DNA of 64,000 bases, taken from positions 186,001 through 250,000 of the forward strand of contig NZ_STGM01000002.1 in assembly GCF_004854025.1 (NCBI RefSeq), in the 5' to 3' direction. The notes beneath the pieces were generated by a model. That model did not search any database. It was not told the origin of the DNA and saw only the letters and a list, made by a program, of their open reading frames with translations. This document shows, one piece after another, positions 45,202 to 53,228 of this stretch (the stretch's first letter is position 1; each line of letters begins with the position of its first letter). This stretch comes from Microbacterium hydrothermale. GTDB lineage: Bacteria > Actinomycetota > Actinomycetes > Actinomycetales > Microbacteriaceae. Position numbers and translations under genes: made by a program.

Positions 45202-45828
45202 ATGGCATCCCCCCGTCCCGCCGCGCGCACCCTCTCGCGCGGCGACACCGGCAGTTTCCTGCTCTTCATCGTCGCGGGCGTCGCGATCGCCGTCTGGGCC
45301 GTGATCAGCTCCGCGGCGACGATCGTCGCCGCCGCCGGCAACCGCGACGTGCGCGTCCCCATCGACTTCCTCGACACGGTCGCCCAGGCGCCGATCGGCC
45401 CCGACGGAGCATCCGTTCCGGTCGAGCTGACCGGCGCGGTGGTCACGGCACCGTCGCTCCCCCTCGCCTCCCTCTGGGCGTTGTTCCTGTCGGAGGGGAT
45501 CTTGGCCGCCGCGGTCGTCGCGGTGGTCGTTCTCCTGCTGATCCTGTGCATCGGCATCCTGCGCGGCGAGATCTTCAGCCGGCGGCACACCCGCCTCGTC
45601 GTCGCGGTCGGCATCGTGTCGCTCGTCGCCGCCTTCGCGGTGCCGTTCTTCCACAACATGGTCGCCAACGGCGCCCTCGCCTGGCTGTCCGAGCGCACCT
45701 ACGACCGCGGGCTGACGCAGCAGATCGATCTGCCGATTCTTATCGTGGTCGGCTTCGTCGCGGCCCTGTCGAGCACCGTCTTCGCCGTCGGCGACCGCCT
45801 GCAGCGCGACACGGAAGGGCTCGTGTGA
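45202..45828 (+). CDS. DUF2975-like membrane protein
   Basis: A 208-residue membrane protein with four predicted helices: residues about 18-45, 90-120 (LASLWALFLSEGILAAAVVA), 130-150 and 175-195. An extracellular loop of about 45 residues follows the first helix. The short cytoplasmic motif GILRGEIFSRRHTRLVV after helix 2 and the gene partner fit DUF2975. The next gene, for an XRE regulator, overlaps the stop (GTGA). Such pairs resemble Bacillus yoaS/yozG. The role is unknown. Confidence 0.7.
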   Translation: MASPRPAARTLSRGDTGSFLLFIVAGVAIAVWAVISSAATIVAAAGNRDVRVPIDFLDTVAQAPIGPDGASVPVELTGAVVTAPSLPLASLWALFLSEGILAAAVVAVVVLLLILCIGILRGEIFSRRHTRLVVAVGIVSLVAAFAVPFFHNMVANGALAWLSERTYDRGLTQQIDLPILIVVGFVAALSSTVFAVGDRLQRDTEGLV

Positions 45829-46058
45829 CCCCGGCCGCCGCGGACGACGGGCCCACCGGCATCCACTGCCGCCTGGACGAGCTGCTGGAGGCCCGCGGGA
45901 TGACGCTCACCCGCCTGAGCGAGCTGGTCGGCGTCTCGGTCGTCAACCTCTCGGTCTTGAAGAACGACCGGGCGCGCGCGATCCGCTACTCCACGCTGTC
46001 GGCCATCTGCCGGGCGCTGGACTGCGAGGTGGGCGACCTGCTGGTCGTGACGCGCTGA
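45825..46058 (+). CDS. Small XRE-family regulator (YozG-like)
   Basis: A 77-residue HTH protein from GTG 45825, overlapping the preceding stop by 4 bases. LDELLEARGMTLTRLSELVG and SVVNLSVLKNDRARAIRY form the helix-turn-helix, and TLSAICRALDCEVGDLLVV the last helix. It is typical of the one-domain regulators paired with DUF2975 membrane proteins. It probably binds the TCGATA array at 45145-45191. Confidence 0.85.
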   Translation: MTPAAADDGPTGIHCRLDELLEARGMTLTRLSELVGVSVVNLSVLKNDRARAIRYSTLSAICRALDCEVGDLLVVTR

Positions 46059-46077
46059 CCCGGATCCTCGTTGCGCG

Positions 46078-46818
46078 TCAGCGCGAGCCGAGCACCGGGA
46101 TCGGGTCGGTCGACTCCATCCCCCCGCCCGAGAGCACGACCGACGCCTCCCCCTCGGGCGCGTCCTCGCCGACCTCGGCGAGGGTGACCCGCGGAGCGAT
46201 GTCCATCGTGCAGACCTGATCGGCGGGCGGGGTGGCGAACTGCACCACGATGTCGGAGCCGGAGGCGCTCACCGATTCCACGGTGGGAGGGCAGCCCGAG
46301 CTCCCGTAGGTCACGATCGCGACGAGAGCGTCGTCCACCCATCCGGCGCTCGGCGCGAACTGGCCGGCATCCGCCGGAGGGGCGGGCAGAGCGGCGAGAG
46401 TCGTCCGCCCCTCGACCACGCCCTCCACCGTCAGCTCGAGGGGCCCGCTCGGATCCACGCCCGCCGGCAGGCTGACCAGCGTGGCCCGCGGCGCCATGTC
46501 GCGCGCGCAGTCCGTGCGCGCGGAGTCCGCGAGCGTGACGGAGACAGTGCCGTCCCCGGCGGCGGTGGCCCCCTCGGCGACGGGTGGGCACGACGAACTC
46601 CCCCACGTCACGACGGCGACGGAACGGCCCGCGTCGAGCCAGGCCGCCTCGACGCCGGCGGGCGGCGCCGCAGTCTCGGCATCCGGAGCCGCGGACGAGG
46701 CGGTACCCGAAGGCGAGGCGGACCCGGGAGCGGCTCCCGTGGCGCACCCGGTGAGCGCACCGGCGGCGAGAAGGCTCGCGCCGACGAGGGCGGCGAGCGT
46801 CAGACGGTGACGGGACAT
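46078..46818 (-). CDS. Lipoprotein with two repeated domains
   Basis: A 246-residue surface lipoprotein. The signal peptide ends at the lipobox LTGCA (Cys about residue 25), and a Ser/Ala/Pro linker follows. Then come two similar units of about 75 residues. The first has VAVVTWGSSSCPPV and CARDMAPRATLVSL; the second has VAIVTYGSSGCPPT and CTMDIAPRVTLAEV. Each unit keeps two Cys residues that could form a disulfide. The unit resembles no domain I can name. The function is unknown. Confidence 0.7.
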   Translation of the reverse strand: MSRHRLTLAALVGASLLAAGALTGCATGAAPGSASPSGTASSAAPDAETAAPPAGVEAAWLDAGRSVAVVTWGSSSCPPVAEGATAAGDGTVSVTLADSARTDCARDMAPRATLVSLPAGVDPSGPLELTVEGVVEGRTTLAALPAPPADAGQFAPSAGWVDDALVAIVTYGSSGCPPTVESVSASGSDIVVQFATPPADQVCTMDIAPRVTLAEVGEDAPEGEASVVLSGGGMESTDPIPVLGSR

Positions 46819-46992
46819 GTGAACCTCCGGGGGGCGAGTTCCGGCCCATGATGGCGGAGAATCCTGGATGCCGGCGGCGAACCGTCTGCGTGGCGCGGAA
46901 GCGATCCGCCGGCTGTCGCGGGACTCGCCGCGACGGGCGCGTCGATCGTTCGGGGAACTCCGCGCGCTGAGCGGGTGACGACGACGGAGGAG

Positions 46993-47017
46993 GGCATCGC
47001 CCCGGACAGGGGATGCC
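46993..47017 (-). terminator. Terminator after cardiolipin synthase
   Basis: GGCATCGCCCC (46993-47003) and GGGGATGCC (47009-47017) form a stem with one bulged base pair region and a 5-base loop, 6 bases after the synthase stop on the minus strand. The rest of the gap to the lipoprotein gene (46819-46992) shows no gene. Confidence 0.45.
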
Positions 47018-47023
47018 GCGGAG

Positions 47024-48490
47024 TCACTGCAGGGCCGAGGTGAGGCGCGCGAGGTTGTCGAGGATCGTCGACCGCAGCGGCTGACGCTGCCATTCCTCGA
47101 CGGTGAGCTGCCGGTTCAGACGGCGGTAGGTGTGCTCGACGGCGCGCATGTCGCGCACGAACTCCTCGCCGCGCACGAGCATCGACACCTCGAGGTTCAG
47201 ACCGAACGAGCGCATGTCCATGTTGCTCGACCCGATGACGGCGACCTCGTCGTCGATCGTGACGCTCTTGCTGTGCAGGATGAACGGCTTGCGGTACATC
47301 CAGATGACCACTCCCGCGCGCAGGAGTGCCTCGTAGTAGCTGCGCTGAGCGTGGTAGACCATCGCCTGGTCGCCCTCTTCGGAGACGAAGAGCTCGACGT
47401 GCACCCCGCGTTGGCACGCCGTGGTGATCGCGAGGAGCAGAGCCTCGTCGGGGACGAAGTACGGGCTGACGATGATGATGCGCTCGCGGGCGGCGAAGAG
47501 CAGCCCGAGGAACAGCTTGAGGTTGTTCTGGAAATCGAAGCCCGGCCCCGACGGCACGATCTGGCAGTCGAGGTCGCCGGGCCCCGAGCTGACCGAGAAC
47601 AGGTCGATCTCGTCGGTGAGAGTCTCGTCGGTCTCGCTGTACCAGTCCGAGAGGAAGACGGCGTTGATGCTGGCCACCACCGGGCCCTCGACGCGCACCA
47701 TGAGGTCCACCCAGTGCAGACCGCGGCGGATGTTCTTGCGCAGGTTGTACGAGGAGTCGGTGACGTTCTGCGAGCCCATGTACGCCACGTCGCCGTCGAT
47801 GACGAGAAGCTTGCGGTGATTGCGCAGGTCGGGGCGCTGGTAGCGCCCGCGCAACGGCTGCACGGGGAGCATGAGGTGCCAGTGCGCGCCCATCGCGTCG
47901 AGCCGGCGGAGGGTCTGCTTGTAGAACGGCTTCCCGCGATTGGCCCAGTGATCGAGCAGCACGCGGACCACGACGCCGCGCTCGGCCGCCTCTTCGAGAG
48001 CACGGAAGAAGTTGTCGGTGGAGTCGTCGGTCTGCAGGATGTAGAACTCGACGTGGACGTAGCGCGTCGCCCGCCGGATCGCCTCGGCCATGGCATCGAG
48101 GCTCTGCTGGTAGTCGGCGATGAGCGTCGCCGCGTTGTCGCCCGCGATCGGCATGGCCCCCAGGTTGCGGTTCAAGCGGACCAGGGCGCGGAACCAGTCG
48201 GGGGCGTTCGGCCGCAGGGTGCCGAACTCCAGCGAGGCGCTGGTGTCGTGGATGTACTCGTTGATCGCGGCCTGCTTGCGACGGCGCTTGCGCGGGAGCC
48301 GGGGGTTGCCGATCAGCAGGAACAGGAAGACCCCGACGAAGGGGATGAAGTAGATCGCCAGGAGCCAGGCCATCGCGGCGGTGGGCCGGCGGTTGCGGGG
48401 CACGATGATCACGGCCGCGATGCGCACCACGAGATCGACGACGAACAGCGTGATGACGAGCCAGCTCGCGTCGAACGTGGCGTTGATCAC
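47024..48490 (-). CDS. cls: Cardiolipin synthase
   Basis: A 488-residue membrane enzyme of the phospholipase D superfamily that joins phosphatidylglycerol molecules into cardiolipin. Two N-terminal membrane helices (about residues 8-30 and 40-60) precede the two HKD motifs: NHRKLLVIDGDVAYMGSQN and LHSKSVTIDDEVAVIGSSN. Length is typical of bacterial Cls. It starts at ATG 48490 with AGGAGG close upstream. Confidence 0.92.
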   Translation of the reverse strand: MINATFDASWLVITLFVVDLVVRIAAVIIVPRNRRPTAAMAWLLAIYFIPFVGVFLFLLIGNPRLPRKRRRKQAAINEYIHDTSASLEFGTLRPNAPDWFRALVRLNRNLGAMPIAGDNAATLIADYQQSLDAMAEAIRRATRYVHVEFYILQTDDSTDNFFRALEEAAERGVVVRVLLDHWANRGKPFYKQTLRRLDAMGAHWHLMLPVQPLRGRYQRPDLRNHRKLLVIDGDVAYMGSQNVTDSSYNLRKNIRRGLHWVDLMVRVEGPVVASINAVFLSDWYSETDETLTDEIDLFSVSSGPGDLDCQIVPSGPGFDFQNNLKLFLGLLFAARERIIIVSPYFVPDEALLLAITTACQRGVHVELFVSEEGDQAMVYHAQRSYYEALLRAGVVIWMYRKPFILHSKSVTIDDEVAVIGSSNMDMRSFGLNLEVSMLVRGEEFVRDMRAVEHTYRRLNRQLTVEEWQRQPLRSTILDNLARLTSALQ

Positions 48491-48554
48491 GGATCCTCCT
48501 GGGCGGGTTGTGCACCCAGCGTAGCGACGGGGTCCGACAACCGCCGCGAGATCG

Positions 48555-48752
48555 TCAGTTCGCGGAGCCCTCGCGCGCGGGGGCGACCGGGGGAAGGCCG
48601 CGCTTCGCGCGCTCCTCGGCTTCGATGCGCGAGTAGACCTTGCGCTCGGTGCGGTCCATGCGGATCACGTTGCGGAGGATGAAGAAGAACACGACCGAGA
48701 CGACGATCGTGGGCAGGATCGCCCACAGCGCCGCGACCCAGGTGTTGTCCAT
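48555..48752 (-). CDS. Small single-pass membrane protein
   Basis: A 65-residue protein: MDNTWVAALWAILPTIVVSV begins a single long membrane helix ending VVFFFILRNVIRMD. A charged amphipathic helix (RTERKVYSRIEAEERAKRG) and a Pro-rich tail follow. It stands upstream of cls on the same strand, 64 bases away. Similar short proteins are common in Microbacteriaceae. No function is known to me. Confidence 0.65.
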   Translation of the reverse strand: MDNTWVAALWAILPTIVVSVVFFFILRNVIRMDRTERKVYSRIEAEERAKRGLPPVAPAREGSAN

Positions 48753-48866
48753 ACCCACCAGGATACCCGCGCACGACTCCTCCCCAGCCGCGACGATGAA
48801 CGGGTTCTCCACGATCGAGGTTTCCCGGCCCGCGCGCTCGCGCCCCGACGCGGCACCCTCGTGCCC

Positions 48867-50018
48867 ATGACCACCACCGTCGTCCGAACCCGCTCCTCCG
48901 CTTCCTTCCTCGCCCTCGTGCCTCACCTCCTGGAGTGCACACCGCGTCGCAGCCTCGTCGTCGTCCCGTTCGCGGACGGTCGGTCGTCGGGCGCCATGCG
49001 CGTCGATCTCCCCCGCGGCGGGCAGAGGGAGGCCGAGAGCGTCGCCTCCACCGTCATCGGCATGGCCTGCAAGGTCGCCTCGACGGATGCCATCGTCCCG
49101 ATCGTCTACACGGACGAGCCCCTGTCGGGCGACGGCGATCTTCCCGAGCGTCGTCTCGTCGACGAGGTCCTCGCCCGCGCGGGCATCTGCGGCCTGCGCG
49201 TGCTCGACGCCCTCGTCGTCGGCCCCGACGCCTGGGGCTGCTACCTCGACCCGTCGGACGCGTCCCGCGGTCTGCTGTCCGACATCGCCGCGGCCGCCGC
49301 CGAGATCCCCGAAGACCTGCCCGGCACCGACCAGTTCTCCGCCGCCGCGCTGCCGACGGTCGACGACGAGACCACCCGGGCGATCGTCGCCGTTCTGCGT
49401 GACGTCGACGACCTGCTGAGCACCCCGGGGGCGCGGCGCCGGCTCCCGCTCGGCCGCCGCTCGCGAGCCGACGAGGTCGCCGCGCTCGTCGCCGATCCGC
49501 CGGCCCTGTTCGAGAAGGCACTCACCGCCCACCCGGTGACGGCGTCGATTACGGCTGCGCTGGCGTTCTGCCTCGAGCGTCCGCTCCTGCGCGACGTGGC
49601 GCTCATGCAGTGGGCGGTCAACGCCGCTCGGGGCGACGCCGTCCTCGACGCGCAGACGGCGTTCGGCATCGGCGAACCGTTCCCCGAAGACCTCGCCCGT
49701 CCGATGTGGGGCGAAGGAGCCCGACCCGACCCGGCCCGGCTCCGCGCGGCTCTCGACCTCTGCCGCGCCACCACCGCCGCGCTGCCCGCCGAGCGGCGAC
49801 CGGGCGCCCTGTCGGCGTGCGCGTGGCTGGCCTGGGCCCAGGGACGCTCTTCCCACGCGGCGACGAATGCCGAGGAGGCGCTGCGCATCGACGCCCAGCA
49901 CGGGCTGAGCACGATCATGCTGAGCCTGCTCGACGCGGGCCGCCTGCCGGAGTGGGTCTTCGAGCGGCCTACTTCACGAGGGGGAAGAGGATCGTCTCGC
50001 GGATCCCGAGGCCGGTGA
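48867..50018 (+). CDS. DUF4192 family protein
   Basis: A 383-residue protein typical of actinobacteria. The opening [20 protein letters not shown] and RRSLVVVPFADGRSSGAMRVDL match the DUF4192 start; ALSACAWLAWAQGRSSHAATNAEEALRID near the C-terminus is the most conserved block and reads as TPR-like helices. GTG 48861 is an alternative start. Its last 50 bases overlap the 3' end of the convergent lysS gene. Function is unknown. Confidence 0.8.
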   Translation: MTTTVVRTRSSASFLALVPHLLECTPRRSLVVVPFADGRSSGAMRVDLPRGGQREAESVASTVIGMACKVASTDAIVPIVYTDEPLSGDGDLPERRLVDEVLARAGICGLRVLDALVVGPDAWGCYLDPSDASRGLLSDIAAAAAEIPEDLPGTDQFSAAALPTVDDETTRAIVAVLRDVDDLLSTPGARRRLPLGRRSRADEVAALVADPPALFEKALTAHPVTASITAALAFCLERPLLRDVALMQWAVNAARGDAVLDAQTAFGIGEPFPEDLARPMWGEGARPDPARLRAALDLCRATTAALPAERRPGALSACAWLAWAQGRSSHAATNAEEALRIDAQHGLSTIMLSLLDAGRLPEWVFERPTSRGGRGSSRGSRGR

Positions 50019-51489
50019 TCGCCATCAGCAGACGATCGATCCCCATTCCCATGCCGCCCGTCGGCGGCATCCCGTGCTCCAGAGCCCGCAAGAACTCCTC
50101 GTCGATGGGCATGGCCTCGTCGTCACCGCGAGCAGCGAGCTTCGCCTGCTCGACGAAACGCTGGCGCTGGATGACCGGGTCGACGAGCTCGGAGTATCCG
50201 GTGGCGAGCTCGAAGCCGCGAACGTACAGATCCCATTTCTCCACCACACCCGCGATCGAGCGGTGCTCGCGCACCAGCGGACTGGTGTCGACCGGGAAGT
50301 CCATGACGAAGGTCGGGCGCGTCAGACCGCCCTTCACGAAGTGCTCCCACAGCTCCTCGACCCACTTGCCGTGCGTCTCGTGCGGCGGCGCGTCGACGCC
50401 GGACTCTTCGCCGAGCGCGCGCAGCTCGTCGAGCGACGTCTCGGGGGTGACGAGGTGACCGGATGCCGCCGACAGCGAGTCGTACATCGAGATGCGGTCC
50501 CACTCCCCGCCGAGGTCGTACTCGGTGCCGTCCGCCCAGGTGACCGTGGTCGATCCCGCGACCGCGATCGCGGCGTCCTGGATCAGGGTCTGGGTGAGGT
50601 CGGCGATGCCGTTGTAGTCGGTGTACGCCTGGTACGCCTCGAGCATCGCGAACTCGGGGCTGTGCGTGGAGTCGGAACCCTCGTTGCGGAAGTTCCGGTT
50701 GATCTCGTACACGCGATCGATGCCGCCGACGACCGCACGCTTGAGGTAGAGCTCCGGCGCGATGCGGAGGAAGAGCTCGGTGTCGAAGGCGTTGGAGTGG
50801 GTCGTGAAGGGGCGCGCGGAGGCGCCGCCGTGCTGCACCTGCAGCATCGGCGTCTCGACCTCGACGAAGTCGCGCTCGGTGAAGGTGCGTCGAAGGCTCG
50901 CGTTGACCTTGGCGCGCGCGAGCACGGTGTCGCGGGCGCGGTCGCGCACGATCAGGTCGAGGAACCGGCTGCGCACCCGGCTCTCCTCGCTGAGCTCCGT
51001 ATGCAGGTTCGGCAGGGGGAGCACGGCCTTGGAGGCGATGCGCCACTCGGCGACCATGATCGAGAGCTCACCGCGGCGGCTCGAGATGACCTCGCCCGAG
51101 ACGAACACGTGATCGCCGAGGTCGACGAGCTCCTTCCACGCCTGCAGCGACTCCTCGCCCACGACACCCTGCGAGACCATCGCCTGGATGCGGCTGCCGT
51201 CGCCGGCCTGAAGAGAGGCGAAGCAGAGCTTGCCGGTGTTGCGGCTGAAGACGACGCGACCCGCGACGCCCACGGTCTCTCCCGTCTCCGCGCCGGCCTC
51301 CAGGTCGCCGAAACGCGCGCGCAGCGCCGTGATCGTGGTCGTGACGGGCACCGCGACCGGGTAGGCGCCGCCCGCGGCGTCAGCACGCTCGGCGAGCAGG
51401 CGCTCGCGCTTGGCCAGGCGTACCGCCTTCTGCTCGAAGACCTCGTCTTCGGTGGGTTCGGCAGCGTCGTTCGCGGGCGCGTCGGTCAT
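49969..51489 (-). CDS. lysS: Lysyl-tRNA synthetase, class II
   Basis: A 506-residue enzyme charging tRNA-Lys. An N-terminal OB-fold anticodon domain (residues about 65-170, VGVAGRVVFSRNTGKLCF) is followed by the class II core: motif 2 in RNFRNEGSDSTHSPEF and motif 3 in GMGMGIDRLLM. The ATG at 51489 has GAGGAG 8 bases upstream; a longer frame reaching 51645 is not used. It is convergent with and overlaps the DUF4192 gene by 50 bases. Confidence 0.95.
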   Translation of the reverse strand: MTDAPANDAAEPTEDEVFEQKAVRLAKRERLLAERADAAGGAYPVAVPVTTTITALRARFGDLEAGAETGETVGVAGRVVFSRNTGKLCFASLQAGDGSRIQAMVSQGVVGEESLQAWKELVDLGDHVFVSGEVISSRRGELSIMVAEWRIASKAVLPLPNLHTELSEESRVRSRFLDLIVRDRARDTVLARAKVNASLRRTFTERDFVEVETPMLQVQHGGASARPFTTHSNAFDTELFLRIAPELYLKRAVVGGIDRVYEINRNFRNEGSDSTHSPEFAMLEAYQAYTDYNGIADLTQTLIQDAAIAVAGSTTVTWADGTEYDLGGEWDRISMYDSLSAASGHLVTPETSLDELRALGEESGVDAPPHETHGKWVEELWEHFVKGGLTRPTFVMDFPVDTSPLVREHRSIAGVVEKWDLYVRGFELATGYSELVDPVIQRQRFVEQAKLAARGDDEAMPIDEEFLRALEHGMPPTGGMGMGIDRLLMAITGLGIRETILFPLVK

Positions 51490-51657
51490 CGTGGAAGCTC
51501 CTCGGGGTCCTCCCCAGTGTATTCGCCCGGTCCACGGCCGTTGGGGCGCCGGCGCTCGTCCGAGCGCTCCGACGTCGGCGTTCCGCGCGCGCTCCCCCGA
51601 GCCGCACCGATTGCGGCGACCCGTCGCCGACGTCGGCGCGGACATCCGAGGGCGGCG

Positions 51658-52512
51658 TCAGCGCAGCGAGATCTCGGCGTTGTCGATGAAGCGGTGACCC
51701 CCGACCGTCGCCGCGATCAGCGCGAACGCCCGACCGCGGTGGCCGTCGTCGACCGGGAGGAAGGTCGAGGGATCGACGACGCTCAGATATTCGAGCGCGA
51801 TGCGCTGCTCACCCATGAGCGCCGACTGCGCGGCGGCGATGCAGGCGTCCACGCCGAGATCGGCGTTCGACGCGGCGGCCTCGAGCGCACGCGGGAGCTT
51901 GGCGGCCGCACGTCGATCGGCGTCCTCCAGGAGCGCGATCCGGCTCGACACCGGCAGCCCGTCGTCGGTGCGGACCGTGGCGACCGTCTCGATCTCGACC
52001 GGGATGTCGAGGTCGCGCACCATGCGTCGCACCAGGAAGATCCGCTGCAGATCGCGCTCGCCGTACACGGCCACGTGAGGGGAGACGAGGTTGAACAGCT
52101 TGGCCTCGACGGTCAGCACCCCGTCGAAGTAGAACGGGCGCACGCGCCCCTCGTAGCGGAGGCCGACGTCGCCCGCGGAGACCCTCGTCGTCGCCGTACC
52201 GGCGGGGAGGAACTCGGCGGCCGACGGGGCGAAGATCACGTCCACCCCCAGATCGTCGAGCACGCGCGCGTCGACGTCGGGGGTGCGGGGATAGGCGGCG
52301 GTGTCCTCCGCGGTGCGGAAGCGCAGCGGATTGACGAAGGTCGACACGACCACGACGTCCGCCGACTCCCTGGCGCGCGTGATGAGGTCGACGTGCCCGT
52401 CGTGGAGAGCCCCGAGCGTGGACACGAGGGCGACACGGGGTCCCCCGGCACGTCGCTCTGTCCCTCGGATCTCGTCGAGTCGGGCGCGCAGATCCTCGAG
52501 GGTGGCGATCAT
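51658..52512 (-). CDS. Diverged pantothenate-synthetase-like protein
   Basis: A 284-residue PanC homologue. The ATP HIGH-type motif is kept (STLGALHDGH, His37/His40), as are Asn61 and Asp154. However, the pantoate-site Gln of FVNPxQF is Arg64 here (FVNPLRF), the catalytic Lys of GxKD is Arg153 (GERD), HFDGV is YFDGV, and SSRN is SSRI. The copy at 26699 has all consensus residues. Gene order (DUF2520 upstream, ATGA overlap; lysS downstream) is the conserved one. It could be a weak synthetase, a relative with another substrate, or a relic. Confidence 0.7.
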   Translation of the reverse strand: MIATLEDLRARLDEIRGTERRAGGPRVALVSTLGALHDGHVDLITRARESADVVVVSTFVNPLRFRTAEDTAAYPRTPDVDARVLDDLGVDVIFAPSAAEFLPAGTATTRVSAGDVGLRYEGRVRPFYFDGVLTVEAKLFNLVSPHVAVYGERDLQRIFLVRRMVRDLDIPVEIETVATVRTDDGLPVSSRIALLEDADRRAAAKLPRALEAAASNADLGVDACIAAAQSALMGEQRIALEYLSVVDPSTFLPVDDGHRGRAFALIAATVGGHRFIDNAEISLR

Positions 52513-53228
52513 CCGTCGATCGTAGCGTCGCCGCCGAAGCGGCCCGCGCCGCCGCCGTCGACGAGGGCCTGGTCGACGCTCGATCGGACCAGGGCCGACA
52601 GATACCCGCCGGGATTGTCGACGCCCACGCCACGGAGCAGCTCCGACGACTGCCGCACGATGGAGCGCGAGAACTCCGTCGCCGTCGCGATCGCCTCGGC
52701 GTACGTCGGCCTGTCGTCCTCCACGACCACGACGGGCTCGCACCCGAGCTCCACCGCGAGCGCCTGCGCGATCGGGAGCACGGGAGCAGGGGCGGTCACC
52801 GCCGCGTACGCCTGGGCCAGCTGTCGCAGGTCGATCGACGAGGCACCGGTGAAGACGATCGCGGGGTGGATCGCCAGGGGGATGGCGCCCCGCTGCGTCG
52901 CGGGATCGAGCACTCTCGCTCCGTACGCGGCGTCGGTGTGCAGAACGAGTTGGCCGGGCTGCCAGGCTCCGACCTCGGCGAGCCCTGCGACCAGGCCCGG
53001 CAGCTGCTCGTGCGGGACCGCGATCACGACGAGTTCGCTGCGTCGAGCGACCTCGTCGGCTGTGAGCTGCGGGACGCCGGGGAGGATCGCCTCGACGCGA
53101 TCGTCGTCGGAGCCGGAGGTGATGCCGGTCAGGGCGTGTCCCGCCCCGGCGAGCGCCGCCGCGATGACGGGTCCGACGCGGCCGGCACCGATGACGCCCA
53201 CCCCGAGGCGTCCGTCCCGCCCGCTCAT
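52509..53228 (-). CDS. Rossmann-fold DUF2520 protein, panC-linked copy 2
   Basis: A 239-residue protein with VGVIGAGRVGPVIAAALAGA as the dinucleotide-binding loop and a helical C-terminal domain. It lacks the LHPLLTVTG block of copy 1 in exact form and has IPLAIHPAIVFTG at the equivalent place. It overlaps the PH-domain gene stop upstream and the panC-like start downstream (both ATGA). Possible roles include a reductase for pantoate or for a related intermediate; unproven. Confidence 0.7.
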   Translation of the reverse strand: MSGRDGRLGVGVIGAGRVGPVIAAALAGAGHALTGITSGSDDDRVEAILPGVPQLTADEVARRSELVVIAVPHEQLPGLVAGLAEVGAWQPGQLVLHTDAAYGARVLDPATQRGAIPLAIHPAIVFTGASSIDLRQLAQAYAAVTAPAPVLPIAQALAVELGCEPVVVVEDDRPTYAEAIATATEFSRSIVRQSSELLRGVGVDNPGGYLSALVRSSVDQALVDGGGAGRFGGDATIDG

